A stretch of DNA of 64,000 nt, taken from assembly GCA_019055375.1 (NCBI GenBank), contig JAHQIW010000009.1:20576-84575 (forward strand), read 5' to 3'. Each line of letters opens with the position of its first letter. Position 1 is the stretch's first letter. Positions 32,935-44,020 of the stretch are shown one piece after another. The notes under the pieces are model-generated. The model did no database searches and was not told the origin of the DNA. It was given only the letters and a program-made list of their open reading frames with translations. Both the position numbers and the translations under genes were made by a program. Source of the DNA: Parelaphostrongylus tenuis. Lineage: Eukaryota > Nematoda > Chromadorea > Rhabditida > Metastrongylidae.

Positions 32935-33180
32935 AAATTTGTTTAGAATTTTGAATTGTGAAAAAATTCAGTCAAAAAGAAATGTTAGCAAACGCACCAA
33001 TTTCTCAGGTAGAGGGTTTTAATTTGATTCCCACTCAACATTTGCTCTTCTGCGGCATAAAATTTTGACCTTCGAAGAACAAAATGATGGCGATCGATAA
33101 AATGCTGACGTTTCGAACGCGAATTTTATGAAAGTTGTGGAAGAAGACATCGATGCACCGTTTTACTACCACAGTTATAA
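32935..33180 (+). repeat. fold-back family fragment, left-arm type
   Basis: AACGCACCAATTTCTCAGGT, TTTAATTTGATTCCCACTCA, AAAATGATGGCGATCGATAA, ATGCTGACGTTTCGAACGCG and AGAAGACATCGATG align with 55800-55980 (AAAATAATCGCAATCGAGAA, AAGACATCGAT). The GACGTTTCG here is a chance look-alike of the class-3 ribozyme core. Confidence 0.5.
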
Positions 33181-33426
33181 TAGCCGGCGTGTGATTTTCT
33201 TGCTCGATTAAGGCATTTTCGTTTTGAGAATGATTCTGAGTTTCTTGGAATACTTCGATACTTAACGATTTTTTTTACATAGCCGTATGCTTTTGATGCA
33301 AGCATAACATTTATGTGTAAATAAGAAGCTCTCCTTCGCTACAGCAATATTATACTATTGTTGCCACCTATTAGTCATCTTATAGTAAGTTGCACGAAGT
33401 CAACCAATGTAGATCGATTAGTTTTG

Positions 33427-33460
33427 ATATATATATATATATGTATATATATTATATTCA
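33427..33460. repeat. TA-rich microsatellite
   Basis: Alternating TA with one G interruption. Confidence 0.9.
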
Positions 33461-34314
33461 TATACATTTCTCAAAAGCTATCATAGTGACTGAAAACCAG
33501 AAAGCGATGAATGGCTCGTGTTGCACATCCGTGCGATGCCGCTTCATCGAAAACTTTCGTCATAACTAAGCTTAGTATTTTCCCGTAATTATAAGAATTT
33601 CTGAAAGGACATCTTTTGTTGAATTATTAGGTCTTTCTGATGTACTACCAGTATCTGTCTGCAAGCTTTGGTCTTGGGAAGCCACACATATATTTGCTTT
33701 AGAGAAAGCCACAATACAGAGCTGCAACACTAAAAATAGAATAAAGTTTTGCTCAAATAGAGCATTACCGTTCTCAAATAATTATTGGGATGATACGAAT
33801 TAGAAAGGTGGGTTTTAACAAGGCTCATTGCGACTGCGTACTAAAAGTCACATTGCAAATGTTCTAAAAGTCATACGTTGGAAAAACTGTCCAATGTATT
33901 ACTCTTTCACATTATCGTCAAAAAAATATGCGGAGAAATGAGAGCACTGGGTCTTTTTGATTTGACATTCGTATTGAAAAGAGGATTCATTGAGACACGT
34001 AGACGGTCTTCGAACTGGAGAAAGGCCATTATCAAAGGCTTTCTAGTGACATGTCATTTTTTCTCATTTTTCAGGTTATCAAATGACTACTCAGGTGATA
34101 AACTAAGCATAAACGACGGTGAAGCACACTAAACTCTCCAAAGGCAAAACGGATTTCCTGTTCGTCCACAACGCAGTATCGAGCTGTGTTGAAAATAAAT
34201 TTTCTATTAGAACTGCTGTTTTCAAGTTTCGTCATGACCACTAAAGCATCAGTGGGAGGTTTTTTCTAGTGAACAAGCCGATAAAAAGAGAGGGAGTATA
34301 CACAATATCCCTCT

Positions 34315-34400
34315 TGCGGACGATGAGGGTCATAATGATCCTCAGCTGTGCGCGCCGTTCGGACGGTCACGAAGAGTGGTGCGTGCTTTAATACAAATTC
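34315..34400. repeat. dispersed repeat with GGGTCATAATGATCC palindrome
   Basis: GACGATGAGGGTCATAATGA followed by CAGCTGTGCGCGCCGTT. Reverse-orientation relative of 3355-3415. Confidence 0.6.
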
Positions 34401-34759
34401 GGTTGATCAAGCCCTCGAAAGAAAATCGTCATCAAAACAAGTTGAAATATTACTCATAAGACTCCTGTACGAATAGTTTTACCATGATTGAAAACTAATG
34501 TTCCCCAAAATCTCGCCTTTTTCGAAGGAAAATTCGTCCTTGCGAAAAGGAAGTATATTTCCATCTGTCATCAAACAATTTCTTTTATCCTCTTGATGTT
34601 TCTTGTTGTCAATCGATAGCTTCAAGAATTCCGATCCTATACAAAGCTTTTTGTTTGGAAATATTTCTACAGTACGTCTATTGATAAGTAATAAATAATC
34701 CATTATAAGGATTGCGGTCATGAGCTCTTGTTTTTTCTATAAAAGACCTATTCCACCAG

Positions 34760-35010
34760 AATATTAGTAGCCATTCGACAGGTGAAATCAAATAAATCTG
34801 AGCGGTGTAGTTTGTTTCTCAAATTGCTTTCTTTCTGCACATTAACAATCGAAACAACATTTTGTTTCGCATTTAAGGATTTCTCGCTGGATAGAGCTTT
34901 TCCATAAACAAATAATTACCATTCGATAGTGCAAATCTCAGCAATTTCAAAGACCTATTTATTTTGGAGAGGACTTCTTAAAGAGTTGTAACAGTCAGAA
35001 GCAAATAGGG
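34760..35010 (+). repeat. satellite-like array, about two units
   Basis: CATTCGACAGGTGAAATCAA (34773) and CATTCGATAGTGCAAATCTC (34919) are 146 bases apart. The unit contains TTTCGCATTTAAGGATTTCT and CGCTGGATAGAGCTTTTCCA. Confidence 0.65.
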
Positions 35011-35511
35011 TTTTCAGCCCAAAAGGTGGGATTTCGCGACACTGGCCTCAAGTGACTGTCCTTTAGCAGCATCAACTGAGGAGAAACGTAATCTTCTTTT
35101 GACTGCTACTGTACAGTATGGAGTTATTTACAAAAACGAAGTCATTATAAAAGTCGTCGAGATTTAAGATATCAAAGAATTTTCAAAAGCCCAACATAAA
35201 AGCTTTCCCCAGCGGAAAATGCTTGAGTGTGGAAGGTATTTCAGGTTTTACTGTAAGAGCGCATTAAGAAAGTCATCTTGAAAGTGAAGTATACCGTTAA
35301 ATTCTTCAACTCTACAAATAATCAGAGAAAAATTTATATAGTAATCTCAAAAGTCCGTCAAGCACTTCTGAATGTACAGATAAGGCGCGAAAACACTCAT
35401 CTTTTTGACGCATATGCAACTAATGTGCAAGAAGAAGCAGTCGTTTACTGTGCAACCGTCTGGTGTCAGCATTCATTGTTTGTATGATTACCTTGTTGTT
35501 CAAGTCAGTAG

Positions 35512-35610
35512 TACGAGGTTGTTGATGAAAAGTTTTATTCAGCTAACGTTTCGACGTAATGTGTCCTCATCAGAGCTCTTAATTCGAGTCGATCCGATCG
35601 TCCACTGTCG
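35512..35610 (-). mobile_element. solo Penelope-like terminal repeat with class-3 ribozyme
   Basis: Minus strand: ribozyme (35541-35577), then GAATAAAAC and an ACCTCGTA block, as in the Penelope cluster copies (ACCTCGTG about 25 bases downstream of the ribozyme at 58774). No coding remnant is seen beside it. Confidence 0.6.
35541..35577 (-). ncRNA. hammerhead ribozyme, class 3, core intact
   Basis: Minus strand: AGCT, CTGATGA, one extra G, GAC ACATTAC GTC, GAAA, CGTT, AGCT. Stem I (AGCT with AGCT) is self-complementary. All core bases are intact and the cleavage triplet is GTT. As in the other class-3 copies there is one unpaired purine between the core A9 and stem II. Confidence 0.75.
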
Positions 35611-36194
35611 TTCCTCGTGTTGCAGGTTCGATCAACAAAGAAACTATGATTGATTGGTTTTATCGAAGTTGAAGGAAACTCAGTTCACAATATAGTCCAT
35701 CATACCCTCATGTTCATGAGATCTCATAGGCGCACCAATGGGTACTGAAAGTACCAAACTAGATAAGTGCAATATCTGAATCCGTAGATGCTGCTGTCAA
35801 AGCGTTTAGTACCAAAAATTGTGCTCTGTGATTGTCTATGGGAACGATTTCAAGCTGCTGCGAAGCGAGAAAAAACTCGGTTAGTCCAGCGGAGGTTAGA
35901 TGAAGGACAGTATTGAAAATACGGCAAACTAAGAGTTAATGACAAGGTCAGCTGTGGAAGATTGTTGTAAAACAAAGTAAAGCTCTCTGTCTAGGTACAT
36001 TCAACACTCACAAATTTCCTGAAAAAAAGCTGAAGATTCAACAACGCTACTGAGATTTCGATTTGTCTCTCACGATCAAGAAAACCATAACATTCTATGT
36101 TCCGAGTTCAAGAATCCTCGCTAACTCAATCGATTTGAGAGAAATCTACGTACTATTCAAATTATAGTGTAATATCACTCGTGATATCAACATC

Positions 36195-36940
36195 ACCAAA
36201 TTTTACTAAACAATGTTTTTGAGGAGCGGCTGAGTTTTGAATGCCCCATTCATGTTCAACGAAACGAACATCTCCGAACACTCCAGATACGTCGTGAAAT
36301 CGAGGTCGTGAAATCAACACGATAAACGAGCTAGCTGCAGAGTTGAGCAGAAAGAAACAAGCGGCGGCTTGCGGAACATTGAAGAGCATCGAGGATGTAG
36401 TGAAGAGGAACAAGAACACCCGACGCCGTGTCCACCTTTTCGGCTCAACGATTATCCCTGTCCTAAGGTGTGCCGCAGACACCTGGTTGCTACGTAAGCA
36501 GGCTGAAAAATCACTTGGCGTTGTTGACCACGCAGTCAAAGTGTCGTTGCTAGGAATATCCCTTATCTCGCAAATGAGAGAAAGGATCCGAAGTTCCGAC
36601 CCAGGTCAACGATCGGAAACAGAGACGCCGTTCTACATGCCAGATGTCTTAAATAAGGTGGGCCGGACACGTGATGTGATTCAACGACAACCGATGAATG
36701 AAAGCCGTTACCGACAGAATTTCTCGGGATATCAAGCGCTCTACAGGATTACCACAAACTCGATGGTCCGCTTTCTTCACGAAAAGACTCTAAGAAAAAT
36801 ATGATGCTCAACGAATCCCTAGAGTGAGAAGGACCCAATGGGATACTCTTGCACGCAATAGGGAAAAAATGGAAGTGTTGCTGGTACCCCCTCGAGTCAC
36901 TCGACCATCAACGGAACGACAGATGATACAGGTGATCACT
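36195..36940 (+). pseudogene. RTE-1 LINE, 3' fragment
   Basis: Plus-strand copy of the last third of RTE-1. Encodes SRKKQAAACGTLKSIEDVVK, NTRRRVHLFGSTIIPVLRCA, ADTWLLRKQAEKSLGVVDHA and SLLGISLISQMRERIRSSD before losing frame. DNA similarity continues through the CTCGAGTCACTCGACCATCA end and a GATGATACAGGTGAT tail. More diverged than the 29450 copy, hence older. Confidence 0.8.
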
Positions 36941-38029
36941 CGCACAAAGACTTAAAGCTTCTCAAGTAATTCCGATTTCTTACTCTAAGACCTTGTGAAC
37001 AAGGTTATTTCAAAATAACACACCATGTTGCCATCGTCTTTTGAATAGCAATTCTGTATACTGGCGAATGAATTCTTTTATTATGTAATTGAGAATGTTG
37101 TCTCGCTAACGAACAACCTTTAATGTGAACAAACACTACACTGAACATTCGCGAGGCTGAAATCACAAAATGAGGTTATAGTTATGTTTTCTATGTTGCT
37201 TCTGAATTATAGACAACATTTGATTTCTATCTTCATTACACCGCTGCGTGCGTTATCAATAGTACATTTTATTGATGAACTTTGCAAAGTTACTGTAGAT
37301 CTCTATTATTGCTAACACAACGATTTCATCTTCATCAGATTCACGGTGACTTGAATCACGCGCACACTAATTGCTCTCCTTTTCAAGCCCGTTTTCACAT
37401 TAGTCGGCACACAAATCGAGTAGGGTGAAGCTCCGCACAAAAAATAGTGTCGCAGCATTTTTCTTACTGAATTCGGCAACGTCTAGTGTCTTTATGCCTA
37501 CTATACAGAAATCATCACAAAATACTGTGAAACAATTCTGTTAACATAAACTTTCATAAGAAGTGCTATAAAACTTTAGTTTAGGTTTCCTAGCTCAATG
37601 TAATGTTAAATTCAAGTGTGAAAAAAGTCCTGTAACGTGGTGGTTCTTGTCTGAGTAAGTGAGCTAAGGGCATACGACACTACCAGGTCATAGCATTGCT
37701 ATGAGATTGGTGCAGTAATAATGACGGTATTGACCCGTAACTCTCCGAATAATAATAACTACACTTTTTGCAGGCGGTAAAATGATAGCCGTTCTGAAGA
37801 TTTACGGCAGCCTTGCCCAATCGCTTAAGTCCCACTTTGATTTTTCACGCGGCAGGCGGCAAAATCGCGTTTCGAGCGAAGCGCGTTACAGTGACAGTGC
37901 TGTAGTTCCTTGATAAAATTTAGATTTTTATCACTGATAAAGGGGCTTAGTGCCTCGAATGGTGGAACATGATAGAAGAAATTTCATTAAGGCCATTTCC
38001 GCTTGAGATAAATAATGGATAAAGTTCTC
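36941..38029. other. no recognised gene
   Basis: AT-rich; nothing recognised. A short open stretch with a TTTTTGCAG-like acceptor near 37770 has no donor and no family match. Confidence 0.4.
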
Positions 38030-38315
38030 GGCGTTGATTCGACCCTTGAACGATGCTCCATGAATTCGACTTCAATTTTTAACGTCGTTTGAAATGATTA
38101 AATGCATATCTGGCTTTTACAATGGCTCGCACTGACCTGGCGTTTCATCAAGACCATGATACTTATTCTCCCAAACAAGTCTGGCACCAATTTGCAGAAC
38201 CCGGCTAGATAAATGGCTTGATGAGCCATGGGCGCGAGATCAAACCATTGACATTGTGTGCGACGCAGAGCATCTCTAACCACTGCGCCACATGCGCTCT
38301 CTGTCTGAGATATGT
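38030..38315 (-). mobile_element. SINE-B copy with polymerase III boxes
   Basis: Best SINE-B copy. Minus strand has an A box TGGCGCAGTGG (38280-38290) and a B-box-like GGTTTGATCTC (38236-38246). Its body continues as at 27725 (CAAATTGGTGCCAGACTTGT, AAGCCAGATATGCATTTAAT). Length is about 285 bp. tRNA-derived retroposon by structure. Confidence 0.7.
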
Positions 38316-38352
38316 TCAAAGAACTACAAAATAATGATTTATCCATTGAAGT

Positions 38353-38445
38353 AGAGTGACGCGCAACATGTTCGCTGCAGCTGGAACTCGAACCGCGAAG
38401 CCCGACGCGATTAGTTTTGCACATCACTCTACATTAATGGGTATA
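38353..38445. mobile_element. SINE-A remnant, rearranged
   Basis: Begins like a minus-strand SINE-A (GTAGAGTGACGCGCAACA, AACTCGAACCGC) but ends like a plus-strand one (TTTTGCACATCACTCTACAT, AATGGGTATA). Probably an inverted pair that lost its middle. Confidence 0.5.
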
Positions 38446-38800
38446 TCTTTCGTTTCGAGGGTTTTCTTAAAACCACGGCTCAAATCTAAGTATACTCGAT
38501 AGCTATTTTTGAGCCACGCATGTCCGTGGTCTGTTAAATAGGTTGACTTATAGAGCTCGATACACGTGTATCGACCATGTGGTCTCGTCACTCGGGCAGT
38601 TACCCTTCCTCGTCTTTTGCCAATCCTGTGTGGGTGCTCCAGTTCCCACACTAAGAGTTAGCGGCGACGAACATTTTTCACTTGATGCCCTGTAAAATTT
38701 TCATCGAACACAGAGTGTAGCATACTTGAATGCTCTTGGCTGGTATATTTGATATATATCATATCTTTTGTTTCAAGTGTTTTCTAAAGACCATGCTGAT
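38446..38800 (-). mobile_element. class-1 hammerhead repeat, partial tandem
   Basis: Same terminal block at both ends (ATCTTTCGTTTCGAGG at 38445 and ATCTTTTGTTTCAAGTG at 38763), a unit of 318 bp. Contains the mutated ribozyme 38555-38597. Head-to-head with the next copy across an AT-rich palindrome. Confidence 0.65.
38555..38597 (-). ncRNA. hammerhead-like motif, class 1, inactive
   Basis: Minus strand GCCCGA, then GTGACGA (core C3 changed to G), ACC ACAT GGT, GATA (should be GAAA), CACGTG, TA, TCGAGC. Two core changes. Confidence 0.6.
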
Positions 38801-39085
38801 CAATTGCTCTTGGCTAGTATATTGAATATACTAGCCAAGATCAATCGAGTGTACAACACTCTTTGTTCGGTGGTAATTTCACTGGACATAGAGTGTAAAA
38901 TGTTCGTCGCCGCTAACTCTTAGTGTGGGGACTGGAGCACCCACACAGGATTGGCAGAAGACGAGAAAGGGTGACTGCCCACTGACGAGACTGAAAGGTC
39001 GAAACGCGTGTATCGTGCTCTATAAGTCAGCACCTTTTTGATGAACCACTTGACGTGCGTGGCTCAGAAATAATTATCAGGCATT
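38801..39085 (+). mobile_element. class-1 hammerhead repeat, plus copy
   Basis: TATTGAATATACTAGCCAAG start, ATCGAGTGTACAACACTC, GACTGGAGCACCCACACA, the ribozyme, then GTGGCTCAGAAATAATTATC. With 38446-38800 it forms an inverted pair; AATATACTAGCCAAG and its reverse at 38809-38840 make the join. Confidence 0.65.
38977..39018 (+). ncRNA. hammerhead ribozyme, class 1, core intact, stem I weakened
   Basis: GCCC A, CTGACGA, GAC TGAAAG GTC, GAAA, CGCGTG, U, A, TCGTGC. All core bases and stem II are intact. Stem I lost one base on its 5' side and has a mismatch. Confidence 0.65.
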
Positions 39086-39086
39086 A

Positions 39087-39165
39087 ATGTGTATATCTGA
39101 AACATCATGCCACCTATAGAAGCGGTTAAATATCAAGGAACTATATTTGATCATCTAATGCATTA
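39087..39165 (+). mobile_element. SINE-A tail fragment
   Basis: GAAACATCATGCCACC, GAAGCGGTTAAAT, ATATTTGATCATCTAATGC matches the end of the copy at 18313-18575. Confidence 0.5.
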
Positions 39166-40706
39166 TCCGTTAAAAATTGACACTGCACATAGAAATGCGA
39201 TGAGATCGATAGTTCCAAAAACTTTTTATTATATTATCTATTATAGTTTATCATTACTGACTTTACGAGTTCTGACTTCTAAAGAGTCTTGAAAGGGGTT
39301 CTGTTCTAATCTATCATGGGTAATGACTCCATAATATCCCCTCATATTCTGATATGAACTTTATTCATCACTGCATCTTTTCCAAAAGACTCATGTCGAC
39401 GGGCACAAACTCCATCCAGGCATCCTTCAGCCATATACTGGAGGATTCCTTCTATGTGCATTTTTTTGAAAGTCTTCATAGTAAAAAATGTGAAGCTTGA
39501 AATGCATCGGTTTTTTTTTCAACTTTGTCGCATTGTAAAGTAACGACTTCTGTGACAACAGGTGTTTTTTTCACTGAACATACATTTATATAAGTCACTC
39601 CAAAAGCAGCCTAATTTTTCATAACAACAAAGTCTGTTTAGAACAAAATTTCACTACATAGTACTAAAAAATCCGCTGCAAAGTGAAAACAACACGCTGA
39701 TGACGCTTATGTCTGACATTTCATCAGTACTCATGATCTGCTGTCCATTTATTTTGTCGAAACGATTCACTTTCAAAAAAAAAAAAGACAGATAAAGAGA
39801 GATGTAGATGAAAAATTGGAAAAGAAAAGGCTATTTCTTACAAAAACTTCGAAACTTCTTTTAGCAAGCACTAGGCCTTTCAACGTCACCTGCCTCACAA
39901 CTCTGCCTGTTCAAATGGTCTACTTTCCGCAGCGACCAACTTTTATGGAATTGCACCTAGCGAGGAGGTAGCTAGGGGTTTCGTAGAACGTCTTGTGATG
40001 CAAACGGTGAGTTTGTGACCAGTGAGTCTCAATCATTTTTACGAATCCATAAAAGGCATATGAACGAAGTTGAAACTTTCAACAATACTTTAGCCTCCTG
40101 ATGCTTCCGTGACTTGCATAGCACTACATAGATTTATTGAATGCATTTCTAGAAAAACTCTCTTAAATAATTAAACATTGGTTTTCCAGGTATTTGATGC
40201 TCTCCAAAGCCAAGGTCGTAGCTCACTCCCAATCGGCCATTTTAGCTCAGCTTAATGTTACGGTCAACTACAAACGAATGAACTGTCAGATGTCTGTCAG
40301 ACCAGAAGAGAAAGGTTGGTTTTGAATATTGAACAACAGTTTGAAAGTTTTCACGAAAAAGTAAAGAGGCATTGGAAAAGAGGATATGTATTTCTTGTTC
40401 TTCAAACAGAAAAAGCTTTGATTCCTAGGAATATAAGAAAACGTTTCAAGATGAGATAAGCTGTTATAATGATACTGGAACTGGGAGTATTATCGTAAAT
40501 AGCTCTTTAACCCTTCGCGAACCGAGCTATTTTCTTTTTACTTTTTTCGTCAATAAATAGGATTTTTGTCTTAATATATGGTCAAATATGATAGAACAGA
40601 CTTCAGTAAGATTATTTTTATCACAAATAACGTAACTGCTCTATTTATAATTTCCGCTTTCGAAGGATAATCAAGTATTCATGAAAGTCAATCAGAATCC
40701 ATTTTT

Positions 40707-40797
40707 TGACCGCCTCTTGTGGTGGTATGACTTTACAGCATATCATTGGGTATATCGTTGAGTATATTGTAAATCATATCACCGCAAGAGGCGGTCA
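40707..40797. repeat. 24-bp inverted repeat
   Basis: TGACCGCCTCTTGTGGTGG (from 40707) and its near-perfect complement ending GCAAGAGGCGGTCA (40797). It lies just upstream of a SINE-A copy and resembles the CCGCTAGAGCGG ends of that family. Confidence 0.6.
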
Positions 40798-40819
40798 CTT
40801 TAAAATGATTTCTGATTGA

Positions 40820-41090
40820 TTAACAATACCCAATATCTGTCAGCATAAGTGGTTCATTGTCGATAGCGGCTTCCGAGCCAGGCCGTTGGCTGTTGGCTGT
40901 TAGCAGATAACGTGTTCTTTTTTGTGTGTTAATTTTCTAATTTGGTGTAGCACAGAAAAAGTGGCGTCAAAACGGGCGTCGGTAATGCAATGGTTCAGCA
41001 CGCGCTCCCGCATAAAGTGAAATGTAGGTTCGAATTCCACTTGACGCAGTTTTTGCACACCACTTTAGATCATTGGGTATATTCATGGAA
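40820..41090 (+). mobile_element. SINE-A copy
   Basis: AATACCCAATATCTGTCAGC, GTCGATAGCGGCTTCC, GTGGCGTCAAAACGGGCGTC, AGCACGCGCTCCCGCATAAA, B box GGTTCGAATTCC, TTTTTGCACACCACTTTAGA, CATTGGGTATA. Near full length. Confidence 0.7.
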
Positions 41091-41499
41091 AGGGTACATA
41101 TAGAACCTTTCTCAGACATTTCTCCGATAGTTTATTTGCACTTATTTCCTTATACTTGCCCACAATTCGACTAGATTTATCTTTTATTTCTTTGAATTTC
41201 CAAACACTTTATCGCATAAAGTACATAAAATTCGTTATAGTGGCTGAAAATTGAAATCAATGAATAGCTCGTCCAAATAGTAGTTCTTATTGCTTGCAAT
41301 TCCACTTCATCGATAGTCTCAAGATTTTTTTGTTTGTTAGTGCGCATTGGATTCCAATTTCTCAGATCAGTGCGGAACTGTGTTTGAATTGTCAAACATC
41401 GCTAGGTATACGAAGAAGGTGCAGAGATACGGTCTTTCCGGTAATTCCACCCTCTCTTGGGTCTTTGATAAAACCTATTTTTCACTTCTGTAAAGCTCT

Positions 41500-42290
41500 T
41501 TAGCAACTGTTCGATAGCTATAATCAAGTAAATTTAAACGGCTATTCTACTTCTCAAATGGCCCGTTTTTTACGCCGTAAAAGTTGAAATAAGGGTTTGT
41601 CACGATTCAAGCATTTTATACCTGACAGAACTTTTTATTTCATGTGCAGTTAATAACTGCTAGATAGGGTAAATCTTAAAAATTTCAACGGTGCTCACGG
41701 TTTTTGGAAAAGGATCTTGCGCCGTATTAGTCAAAAAAGACCAGATTTTGCAAATGTGTATCGCTTTCGACGCTCTAATCCTATTTTGACCTTTTGGAAA
41801 AAAAGCGTATTCTAAATTTGCAAAGGTTATGGTAACTGCTTGACAATCTAAATGTTAACAATTACTTTATTTTCAAAATGGCTTTCTTACTGCGCTTCAA
41901 CAAAAGAAATAAACATATCTTTCACACACAAGCATTTCTCGTTCAAAAAGGTTTTTCTGCTAGACTTTCAGTATCCGTTCGATAGCTTGAATCTTGACGA
42001 TTTTCCTAGTAACTTTTTTTGGAAAGAGTTCCTTATTGTGCTCTAGCAGTCAAAGGAAGATTACGCTTTGCAGTTGATATATCTGTTGCAAAAGCGAGGT
42101 AACGAGGGGCCGACTTCGCGAAGTCTCACTCTTTGCAGTGCGAAACCCAGTATTCTTTTGCTTATTGCAGTGTTCTAAGAAGCTCTCTTCAAAAGTCAAC
42201 TACGCTTTGAAATTGTTGAGATTTGTGTTATCTGACAGTGATTAGTTTTTTATAAAAAACCTTATCGAACGAGAAATCCTGTAATGTCAA
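41500..42290 (+). repeat. satellite-like array
   Basis: TGTTCGATAGCTATAATC (41508) and CGTTCGATAGCTTGAATC (41968) are 460 bases apart, i.e. three units of about 153 bp. Repeated blocks: CAAATGGCC / CAAAATGGC, GCGCTTCAACAAAAGAAAT, CTTTCACACACAAGCATTTC. Lies in the enlarged intron of pseudogene copy 2. Confidence 0.65.
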
Positions 42291-42694
42291 GAAACTTTTC
42301 TTTCCAAAAGAGCGAAGCGCTAAAGAGTGCAATTCTTGAAATGCGATTGCATGCGGCATCAAGACAGCTGGGCATTATTCTTTCTAGAAATACGTTAACA
42401 GAAGTCCTCTTAATAACTTCATTATTTTGGCAAAAAGTTTATAAAAATCAAAGTAGAAAGAATGCACTGAAATTGCTAAACATCATCTTCCATTTATTAG
42501 TAAAACGTACTATGAAAATTTTGTCATGCAACAAGCTTATCTTCAAAATCATAATTTTTCAAGCTATCGATTAACTACAAAAACATCAAGAAAATAGGAG
42601 AAAATGTTCGGCAACAATTATATTGTATATTGATGGTAATGCTCTTTTGAAAACTTAATCAATATGAATTTCTGTTGGAGCACGCACCAATCTT

Positions 42695-42750
42695 CGTAAT
42701 TGTCCGAGCGCACCTCCTAGCTGAGGGCCACAATGACCCTCATAGTCCAT
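42695..42750. repeat. dispersed repeat with GAGGGCCACAATGACCCTC palindrome
   Basis: GAGCGCACCTCCTAGCTGAG then the palindrome, as at 3355-3415. Confidence 0.55.
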
Positions 42751-43939
42751 AAAAGATTAAAGAAAAAAGGCTCTGAGGAGTAGAAAAAAATTAGCTCTCA
42801 GAACTGTTTTTGGTCACTTTCAATTTCCTGTTGCAATATAAGAAACGTGTATTTTGGAAAATTATAGTTTCCTGCAGTCTTAAAAATGCAGAAAGGATGT
42901 ATCATCGTTGGTAGTACAGTGACGGGAATTTGCAATGTAGAGAACAACAAGATGCAGATGTGTACGGCTACAGATATGAAAACAAATTGGCAATAACAGC
43001 CATTCCCGCCGCATACTTGACAATATGAGGAACTCTTTCGGTCTGAACAGGTTTTTGTACAATTGTTTTCTTTGGAAATAGATTTTTGTAGACCACAAAC
43101 ATCATCATGGCGATTTGGTAGAGAGTGATGTGGCAAGATGTAGTGAACAGAGCGGTTCGAATGTTTGCATCGGATCCGTTTGGATTGTGTTTTTTCTCGA
43201 CCACGTCCACTACCGGTGGGAGTTGAACCTTGATGTGTTTGAGGCAAACAATTTGAGCTACCAATATTTATGCAGCACTAGAGCAACAATAGATTTGCAA
43301 ATCACATAAATGCTGCTTGTTATTTCAATGCGGGATTTGCATTGGAGTGTTCAATCTGATGAGTTTGTACTTACTGTTTTCCTTGATAATACAACAGAGA
43401 AATTTTCAAATGAAAAATCACTGAAAGGACTTGTGTTTGCTTCTAATCCAAGAAATTCCTACATCGTTGCTTCACTACTGACCATAAAAATTTATCTGAA
43501 AAAAGATTCCAAGCCTACCAATAGAAGAATTGAACTCATTAAGTATTCACGGCCTCAGTGCTCTTCAATTACCAGGGTCAAGCCTGCAGTGCGATGGAGA
43601 TGTTGGAAATCTGTTGGTCAAAATGAAACTGAAAGATGTTTAAATCTTACAAATTAGCGATTTTTTCAGTGTAGCTGAGGCATATCTCATGATAGAACTT
43701 GGAAATGTTGAGTAAAAGTAGCGTGCCCCTCCAAGGCATTTTGGACCTTCTCGTCATAACTTCCGCTATCAGTAGATATAGCCGTGCCTTTTGCTTTATA
43801 TATTATGATAAAATAGTATAAATGTGTAGAAAGAACAAACATCCATGAAAATTGTGCTTTTTTCATTTTCTTGAGAGAATTTATGCAGTTGACAATTTTT
43901 GAATTATTTTTACGTTCTCATTGCTCATTCTGCCAACCT

Positions 43940-44020
43940 TGAGAGAGTCCGCTACTGGGCGACTTTAGGAAGGGCGATTACGGAGAGGCTGCTAAAATAT
44001 CAGGACTATACTAGGCTGCT
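43940..44020 (+). mobile_element. RTE-1 5' leader remnant
   Basis: ATTACGGAGAGGCTGCTAAA, ATCAGGACTATACTAGGCTG match the leader of RTE-1 just upstream of its start (reverse of about 13040-13095). No endonuclease follows. Confidence 0.55.

Larger units (their letters stand above)
39868..43226 (+). pseudogene. secreted nematode protein pseudogene (copy 2), split by repeats
   Basis: Exon remnants: 39868-40006 (TRPFNV, TTLPVQMVY, then a deletion, GIAPSEEVARGFVERLVMQT), 40190-40314 (VFDALQSQGRSS, deletion, AILAQLNVTVNY, MSVRPEEKG), 42878-43040 (KGCIIVGSTVTGIC) and 43092-43226 (TTNIIMAIW, stop, DVVNRAVRMFAS). Splice sites are still recognisable (TTCCAG, CCTGCAG, AACGGTGAG). Stops and deletions occur in every exon. 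The gap between the third and fourth family exons is 2.5 kb instead of about 320 bp as in copy 1, filled by a palindrome, SINE-A and a satellite-like array. No exon 1 seen. Confidence 0.75.

Noticed and set aside
33100..33116. CTGACGTTTCG resembling the reverse of the class-3 ribozyme core
   Set aside because: No CUGANGA partner or stems; alignment shows it belongs to the fold-back repeat family (compare 55915-55935).
36162..36539. 125-codon minus-strand frame
   Set aside because: Shadow of the RTE-1 3' fragment on the plus strand.
37768..37910. Possible isolated exon after a TTTTTGCAG acceptor
   Set aside because: No donor, no partner exons and no protein match recognised.
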